This document shows, one piece after another, positions 57,633-64,000 of a DNA stretch of 64,000 nt. This stretch comes from Ulota crispa. Taxonomy: Eukaryota; Streptophyta; Bryopsida; Orthotrichales; Orthotrichaceae. The notes under the pieces were generated by a model that saw only the letters and a program-made list of their open reading frames with translations, was not told the DNA's origin and made no database searches. How positions within the stretch are numbered: position 1 is the stretch's first letter; every line of letters starts with the position of its first letter. The stretch covers positions 33,690,002-33,754,001 of the forward strand of contig OY987242.1 in NCBI GenBank assembly GCA_963920765.1. Direction: 5' to 3'. Both the position numbers and the translations under genes were made by a program.

Positions 57633-59692
57633 GCATCATCCATTGTCTTTGAGTCCTTATACTGCTTGCACAACTCCTTATGCTGTTGTTGAAATGCTTC
57701 TTAGATATACTTTTGTGTATGCTTCACCATAGAAGTGCTCCAGTGAAGAAGGCACGTCCTCTCTTTATTATGCATGACTTTGTCCAAGTTTCCATACCCA
57801 AATACAATACGCACAGCTTTCCAATTAGCCATAGCACTGTCTGCCATAAACCCTTTGAAGTTTGGTCGGTCAATTCCAAATCGAGTCATCATTGCACACA
57901 ATAACCTCCAGAATTGCACTTGGATTTCGGTATTCTCTGATTACATATCACAAGTAGCAATAGTCATCACCTTCTTATAACCTGTGTTATATACATGACA
58001 TACCAAAGTTGTCTAGTCTTGCAAGCGTTTCACATGATCAAACATGATCCATGCCAGCTGCTAATCCCCTCCAACTTGCATCCTCTTTACTAGATCAACT
58101 CCACTGCCAGGACCCTCAGTTAACATCTTAAATAAATATACCTTCTCCTTCCCTTGACTCGGAAAGAAGCTGTCATGTATAAACTCAAACAAAGACAATC
58201 TTTTCATGGTCATGATGTTATCAATAACGCCTCCTTGGTTATGTAACCTCAATGATGAGATCACATTCCAAATATTGGGACTATGGAGGTACTAGAATCT
58301 ATCCATTATTTTGTTCCTACCATTTGCATCAAGCATTGACTTCTTGCTGTTGCCACTATGGTATAAGTGAGTAGTCAAGAAGTATTCAGCAACTGCCAAA
58401 GCAATAACTGAATTGGTTGCTCTAGGAGTTTTTGCTACTTCTATGGCTAAGAGATTTTGAATTTGTTTTGCAGAGTCTTTATACAATCCTTTAGCCACAG
58501 GATGATTGTGGCACCCTAAATGTATAGCTGCCCTTGTTGTACCATTACTGTCACTATAAATATAGTATATTTAGGCGGAGCAAAAATTCACGTAGGTAGG
58601 AGATTGTTTGCAGACCTTACAAACAACTATACAATCTCTAGGCGGTTCAGTTCCAACTGCAAAAGCAAAAGTTGTGCTCCCAAACCACTCAATCTTGTTT
58701 TGATGGGTGGCCCTCTCTAAGTAATTATAGTCATGGTTGTCGTAGGCAAGATGACCAACACAAATAGCCTTCTAGAACTTCAAATTATTCTCATTGTGTA
58801 TATTGGTAGTTACCAACTTACACCAAAAGTGATTGTCATACCGTTTGTCCATGCCTTCCAAATTCCTTGCAGTTGTCGCAGCTGCACTAGATTGGCATAG
58901 AGGGAGTTCAAAGATCACGTCTCCATCAAATGCTGGAGGAAGGTAATCAACACAATGATGTCTAACAAACAAATAATCAAGCAAAGACAACTCGTTCCTA
59001 CTCCAATGCATGACTAATAATTTCCTTAAGCAATCCATTATGCTTAATTGATTAACAGATGATGGATAAACATGAGGGCGTGAACTTCCAGAAGCTGTTC
59101 CACTTCTTGGCACACTCATTTGCTCACGCAGACCAATACCCATACTGTGACTCTCGCTCAAGGATGGTCTCACTCTAATACATTTACTCTTCACTGACGC
59201 ATCCTTGTTTGATCCACTTGACAACTCTAGGATTGGACTTAGACTCTCTACTTTTACGGTTCTAAGAGGGAACGTAATAGGTGTATGGTGTTTGATCAAA
59301 TCAATAGGAACAACAACAGGTGAAATTGGAATGTCTGGCATGTCAACACTAGACAAGCTCAAATGATGATGCGCTCTAGGATTTGATGTAATGGGATTTT
59401 GAAATAGAAGACTAGAAACCCGGAACAAATTAGTGTATAGATTCCAAAAATTGCCGGCAACGTCTATAGATTTCACAACTGGAATGCATTGGACCAAATT
59501 CCCTTCCTCTGAACTTCTCTCCTCCTCAACATAAACCGACAACTCAGTGAAACGGAAGCAAACTTGCAAGAGATGATTGGATACTCTAGCGTGACCCTTG
59601 CTGTTTAAAGAAAGAACTAAAGGGACTTCATTTTCACTTGCACAAACAAAACCATGGCAATACGGGTAGAAAGCAGTAGAACTGCACTAGGA

Positions 59693-62600
59693 ACTATACC
59701 CATGCATAAGAACACCAGAATCACAAGAGAAATGCACAGCAAACAAAGTGGACACCACAGAAGAAGTGTGATGGAAAGGGAATAGTACTAGAGAGAGACA
59801 AAGCTTTGAAATTCACAGGATGGCTGTGGAGCCATTACAAATCTGGCTTGTACAAGCCAACAGCAAATGCAAAGGCCAATAACATCTGTACCTCTACAAA
59901 TAATTAATGACAATGCAGTGGCAAGGAGGTGGTAGGAAGGTTACTTAGAAATGTTGGTGAGATATTATTTCAGACTATAATCCAAATCAATGGGATAAAT
60001 TTCATATATGATATAGGCCGTCATTGCAGTAGCCGTAAATAGAAAACAAAGATTGATAAATTGAGCAATCCGGCAGTTTCTGGAACAGTAAACTATGGTA
60101 ACTTATTCAAACTGATCAGGCATCATATTGTTACGTTTTGTGGTTACATAAATAAATTGTGTGGTATGAATAGAAACTGACAACTACTGGAGCTGTAAGG
60201 AGATCTAACAGCGATACATATCAAATCAGCATTGCAGATAATAAGGGGTGATGTCATGGTGGATAGTTGGTCCCTAAAACCGCCGTTAGTTAGTGACCTG
60301 AACTCTAAAAGCTGACACTATAAAGCATATTTTAATAGGGAATTTTTTTCTAGCGACAAAAACACACTTGTCACTAGTGGGTTTGTTTAAAAATAGAGGG
60401 ACTGCTTTTGGTTTGTTTAAGATTGGTGGTGTCGCCAAAAAAAAATGCCCTTATTTGAACATGGTGCTAATGCAAAATGAAATCATGAACTTCATTTATA
60501 CCAAAAACGTTTTTGTGCAATTCAAGTTACTCATTTGTTAATAATTGGAATATCAAATCAAAATTTGTGATAGCACAGGAAAGTACTTATCCTCTTGTTG
60601 GCATTATAAACAATTTAAAACACCAAGTAGATGACTTGTATTTGTTCCACGGAGATTTAGTTTGTAGATCCTCAAGGTTGTCCGGAACAAGATGAAGAAA
60701 TCCTATAGGTATTTTGCAAATAGACACAAAACACACACACAAGGAGAAAAGATAACCAGAAGATCCTTAGTCAACCAACAAAATTCCTAACTATCCTTCC
60801 TTTCCTCACTAACTTTTTGGACTTCAAGAATGAGTGGCCGATCCTTGTACCGAATCCAAATCCGGATGTCAAACACACAACAATAAAAGAAGTTTAGCCT
60901 CTGTATCAGAGGGGTCCGTGATTGGAGATTAAGGAAGGCCATGTAAAATCCTACCCTTCAGCAATTTATAGTGAGTGAAGTATCATTAAACAAAACAACA
61001 ACAAATGACACCAAGACAATGAGGTGCAGTTACTCTCTCACAGCCAATTTGGAAGTGATTCTAGACAGACAAATTACACAGGAAACCCCTACAACCCCAA
61101 CATATTACAATGACAAACCCTTCCTGACATAATTCCTGTTGCTAAGATGGTAACCGGATAATTAAAGGATCCTTGCTCCTTTGCTCACAATCACTCTTGG
61201 TGGCAGTGGAACCTTTCAACCGTCAGCTAGCATGCATTGGGATTGCTATCCAGACACACCCAACCTAAGACTGACTATTCCTCACAGGAGTACCAAATCG
61301 TAAATCCAAACAGAAACTGCCCTTTAGTACACACAGTTTTCTAACCAAGTTAGAAAGCACTTAAGAACCTAGAAAATGAGACAATTTGTGTATCTAATAA
61401 GTGATAATAAATTCAACATTTCAAGTGGATTGAGATAGGCAAAGGTCCTTCACATACTAGTTAAATTGTACTGGTGAATCAAAGGATACCCTTCTTACTA
61501 TAAAAGAGCATGTAAATGAGACCCTAATTTCACAATTCTCCAATTTCACGTAAATTGAAAGACCTCCATGTTGTGATTATGTAAGGCTTACAGTACAGTA
61601 TGTGTCACCAGATAAGAGTATTTTAAAAAAAAACCTCAAATGTATGTAGAGTTACCACAACATTCCTGGTCACAAAGTGAAAAGTTCAAACTTATTTCAT
61701 ACTAACGTGACCACGCGTGGCTTACATTGGCCAGGGAAGTTATAGTTTGTGAATAATGCTCCCGATTGTTGTTCCCTGTCGTGAGGACAAAGATGATAGG
61801 GGTTCCAATGTTCCATGCTGAGCCAAGCCTAGCTAGAGCGTACTAACTGCCAGCGTCAACTTCGAGTAGTACATTTGTAGGGTAGGGTAGCCTGACGCAT
61901 AGTGCTGCGGCAGAGCACATTGTCTTTAGAATTTGTTAGGTTGCAGAGTTTTGATTGGGCCAGTTTGGCGGCCACATGAGACGGGTGACGACCTCTCCAC
62001 ACTCCTGCGCAACAATGTCAGCAACCTACATCCCTCCATTTGAAACCCTCCCTCTTGTGAAATTGCCGTTTCATTTGTTGTTTGCCGCGCCCTAAGCTTT
62101 GAGGGTAGAAGTTGCTTGTGTCCAAATGCTGAGGCACTTGTACATATGCAATTCAGTCGTACAAAGGACGAATTGTGTGTTGCGCAATAGAAACTTCCAT
62201 CGCAGTCGGCGCCGGTAGCCGGTTGATCCAATCAGAGGGAAATCCTAAACATTTGTGCAAGAGGAAGAGATCCGCTTGCAAGTGAAGTGGTAATTTTGAA
62301 AATGCACCATTATTCTCCCGTTTACAATTCTCTGTTTGTAGCTTATCACTGGGATTAACATCAAAAAATCCTCCAAGAATCATGTCTTAGATGTGATTTC
62401 TTGCTGCATGCAAATTGCATTTCTTTGCATTCATAAGCGCAACGTTGTTGGAGGGTTTCTATGTGCTTTAGAGATTTGGATTCACTAAAATTGTAGAAGT
62501 TTGAGACTTTCATTTGATACGCCGTACAAGGCGGAACCGTTGCAATTTTAATTGCAGTGATGCCATGATTCCATTGTAGTGGTCTAGCAATGCTGAATGT

Positions 62601-62880
62601 TTAAGGATATATGCGGGCACCCAAGATGCCATCTGAAAGGGCAGGTACGCGAAGGTCAAAGAGGAACTTGGTCCCGCATCAAAGTCAGAGGAGGACCGGC
62701 CATAGCATGATCCAGTGATTCCTGGAAGTAGTGCTATGAGTTGAAGCATCTAATACTTAATTAGATTAAGTAGATATACAAATACTGCATAACACATTGG
62801 AAATGCTTGCCCATTGGAATTATTATATTTTCTGTGAAACCCTAATTTGAATTTTGTAATAGACACAAAGTACCAATTGA
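59693..62880. other. Intergenic DNA, no gene called
   Basis: The stretch is less AT-rich than the left half of the window. Minus-strand frames at 62153-62383 (76 codons) and 62510-62749 (79 codons) have fairly coding-like composition but no recognised similarity or splice pattern. They may be debris of a divergent gene. No terminal repeats were recognised. Confidence 0.4.
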
Positions 62881-63109
62881 ACCAGTCACAACAATGCCGC
62901 ATGCAATAACGGTGCTATCCATCATAACTTCAAGGTGAGTTTGAATAGCTTATAGTATAATAAAGAGTGGTAAGTGGAACTTGTCAAATTCTAAGTGCTG
63001 ATTATTGAAACTTTACATTTTGTACAGCGTGAGAATGATGTACTTATAGTTGAAGCACCCATCACTGCAAGTATTTATTGCACCTGCATCCTTGTCTTGC
63101 ACAGCTTAC

Positions 63110-64000
63110 GATGGTATACCTAACTCAGTCGATCAAGAAATGGCAGCAGCTATGGAGACCATTCAAGAGGTCGGCAGCATCACCTCAACAGCCCCAAGCA
63201 ACAAAGCCGTGAGTTCGGCCAACATGGAAGAGGTTAGTAATTGCATGAATTCAAAATATTCCACTAAAACACTTACACACTAGCATGAACTTGAAATTGT
63301 GAGTACTAAGACCAAGTATCAATTACTTTGGAAGACCTCATTTGCTAATACTCACTATAGCAAATTTTGCAGATGTCTCCGATGAATCTAGGCAACCAAG
63401 TACAATCAATTACGGAGACACCAGGGACTGACAGTAGTATCCAACCTGACATTTTCCAAGGAAGTGATGAGGATAAGCCTGTTGATACAAAAGAGAACGA
63501 AGAGGATGCAAAACTTCTGGAGCAAGACTTGCGCAGGCTGCAAAAAGTAGATGCAGTGAAAATGATTGCGAGCTTGCGAGCTTGCGAATGAAACCAGAGT
63601 CCTTGTACCAAATGAGAGTGCCACTCATCCGACTTGTGCCAATGCCTATGGTAAGGCCAACACTTTTGTGTGACTTACTACTTCTGGAACACGAGTTTGC
63701 ACACGGGTATTGCGATGGATTGCCCATGTTGTACTTGTCAACAACAAATGAGGAGGAAGAGACAATAGATTTTAGTGAAGAGGAGATGAGAACATGGGGG
63801 AAACTATGGCATGAAGAGAACAACTCATTCCTTGAAGCAATTGCTTGTCATCCAGAACTGTTGCATCTAAAGACCCATAAATTATTTGTATGCGACTGGA
63901 ACCATAGGCGCATAATGTGGATGAACCACATCCAAACCCATCATCCGCTTGATCCCCCTTGGTATATATTGGGGGACAGCATAATATTAGAAATAAAGGG
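63110..64000 (+). pseudogene. Unrecognised protein frame broken by an 8-bp duplication, runs off the window
   Basis: A coding exon ends at a donor after 63231 (AACATGGAAGAG then GTTAGT) and joins in phase to an exon beginning at 63373 after TTTTGCAG. The frame (MSPMNLGNQVQSITETPG...) is acidic, then basic and helical (LLEQDLRRLQKVDAVKMIAS), and hits a stop at 63589. A second frame, open from 63588 to the window edge (over 135 codons), is the natural continuation in another phase. At 63566-63587 the octamer TTGCGAGC is tandemly duplicated, and one copy less would restore one frame. The second part is rich in Trp, His and Glu (ETIDFSEEEMRTWGKLWHE). I do not recognise the family. The upstream edge (about 63110, after CTTGCACAG) is uncertain. 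A sequencing error or allele is as possible as a true pseudogene. Confidence 0.5.

Larger units (their letters stand above)
54820..59692 (-). pseudogene. MULE-like transposase relic with SWIM zinc finger
   Basis: On the minus strand a single frame runs from about 59692 to 57633 without frameshift but with seven in-frame stops. The part at 57919-57701 (FKGFMADSAMANWKAVRIVFG) resembles MULE-type transposase cores. A CACTA-like MITE (57458-57632) then interrupts the frame, which continues with Trp/His-rich sequence to a splice donor at 57318. A further 264-codon frame at 56261-55467 and a Cys-X-Cys...Cys-X-His motif (SCTCPDY ... NCKHLYYL, near 55000-55060) follow. SWIM fingers of this kind often follow the core in MULE proteins. 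Intron boundaries after 57318 are not certain. No terminal inverted repeats were found. It may be a dead transposon or a decayed transposase-derived gene. Confidence 0.7.

Noticed and set aside
62153..62749. Two minus-strand frames of 76 and 79 codons with coding-like composition
   Set aside because: No recognised family, no clear splice connection and stops between them. They could be gene debris, but evidence is too weak for a gene call.
1..64000. CRISPR arrays, rRNA, tRNA and bacterial-type operons
   Set aside because: No spacer-repeat pattern, tRNA cloverleaf or rRNA-like segment was recognised by eye, and gene structure is eukaryotic. A tRNA scan was not possible here.

Overview
The window is nuclear DNA of a land plant with a large, repeat-rich genome. 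It is AT-rich and gene-poor. Its genes have GT-AG introns of about 0.4 to 2 kb, and its DNA is layered with nested MITEs, foldback elements, a Ty3-type retrotransposon and a MULE-like transposase relic. I see no bacterial operon, rRNA, tRNA or CRISPR array. The species cannot be fixed from the sequence alone.

Only one gene can be read from start to stop with a named function. It is a uridine/nucleoside hydrolase (URH2-like), nine exons on the minus strand at 35489-43846, giving a 321-residue protein. Other gene calls are weaker. An unrecognised 80-residue protein lies on the plus strand (8450-8692) with a likely upstream non-coding exon at 6380-6598. A GC-rich first exon of an unknown minus-strand gene lies at 16675-16992. 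A plus-strand reading frame at 63110-64000 runs off the window and is broken by an 8-bp tandem duplication.

The rest is mostly mobile DNA. The main discovery is a set of non-autonomous elements that sit between TTAA tetranucleotides and start with CCC(C)TAAA-like ends, the signature of piggyBac-type target choice. At least ten copies in several subfamilies are present. Six of them are packed into 23692-29189, and three of those share their TTAA boundaries end to end (25609-27722). One 89-bp member sits in only one arm of a foldback element, and the other arm shows the uninterrupted site with a single TTAA. This is direct evidence for TTAA duplication.

Other element classes are hAT-like MITEs with perfect 8-bp duplications (TTTAAATA, TTGTTCTA, TGATTTTA), CACTA-like MITEs with perfect 3-bp duplications (GGA, AAG, GCA) and long near-perfect palindromes (29587-30601, 44942-45826). 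A decayed Ty3/gypsy element (about 46746-51709) has landed inside a hAT-like MITE. A MULE-like transposase relic with a SWIM zinc finger (54820-59692) has a CACTA MITE inserted in its reading frame. The nesting gives a relative age order for many insertions.
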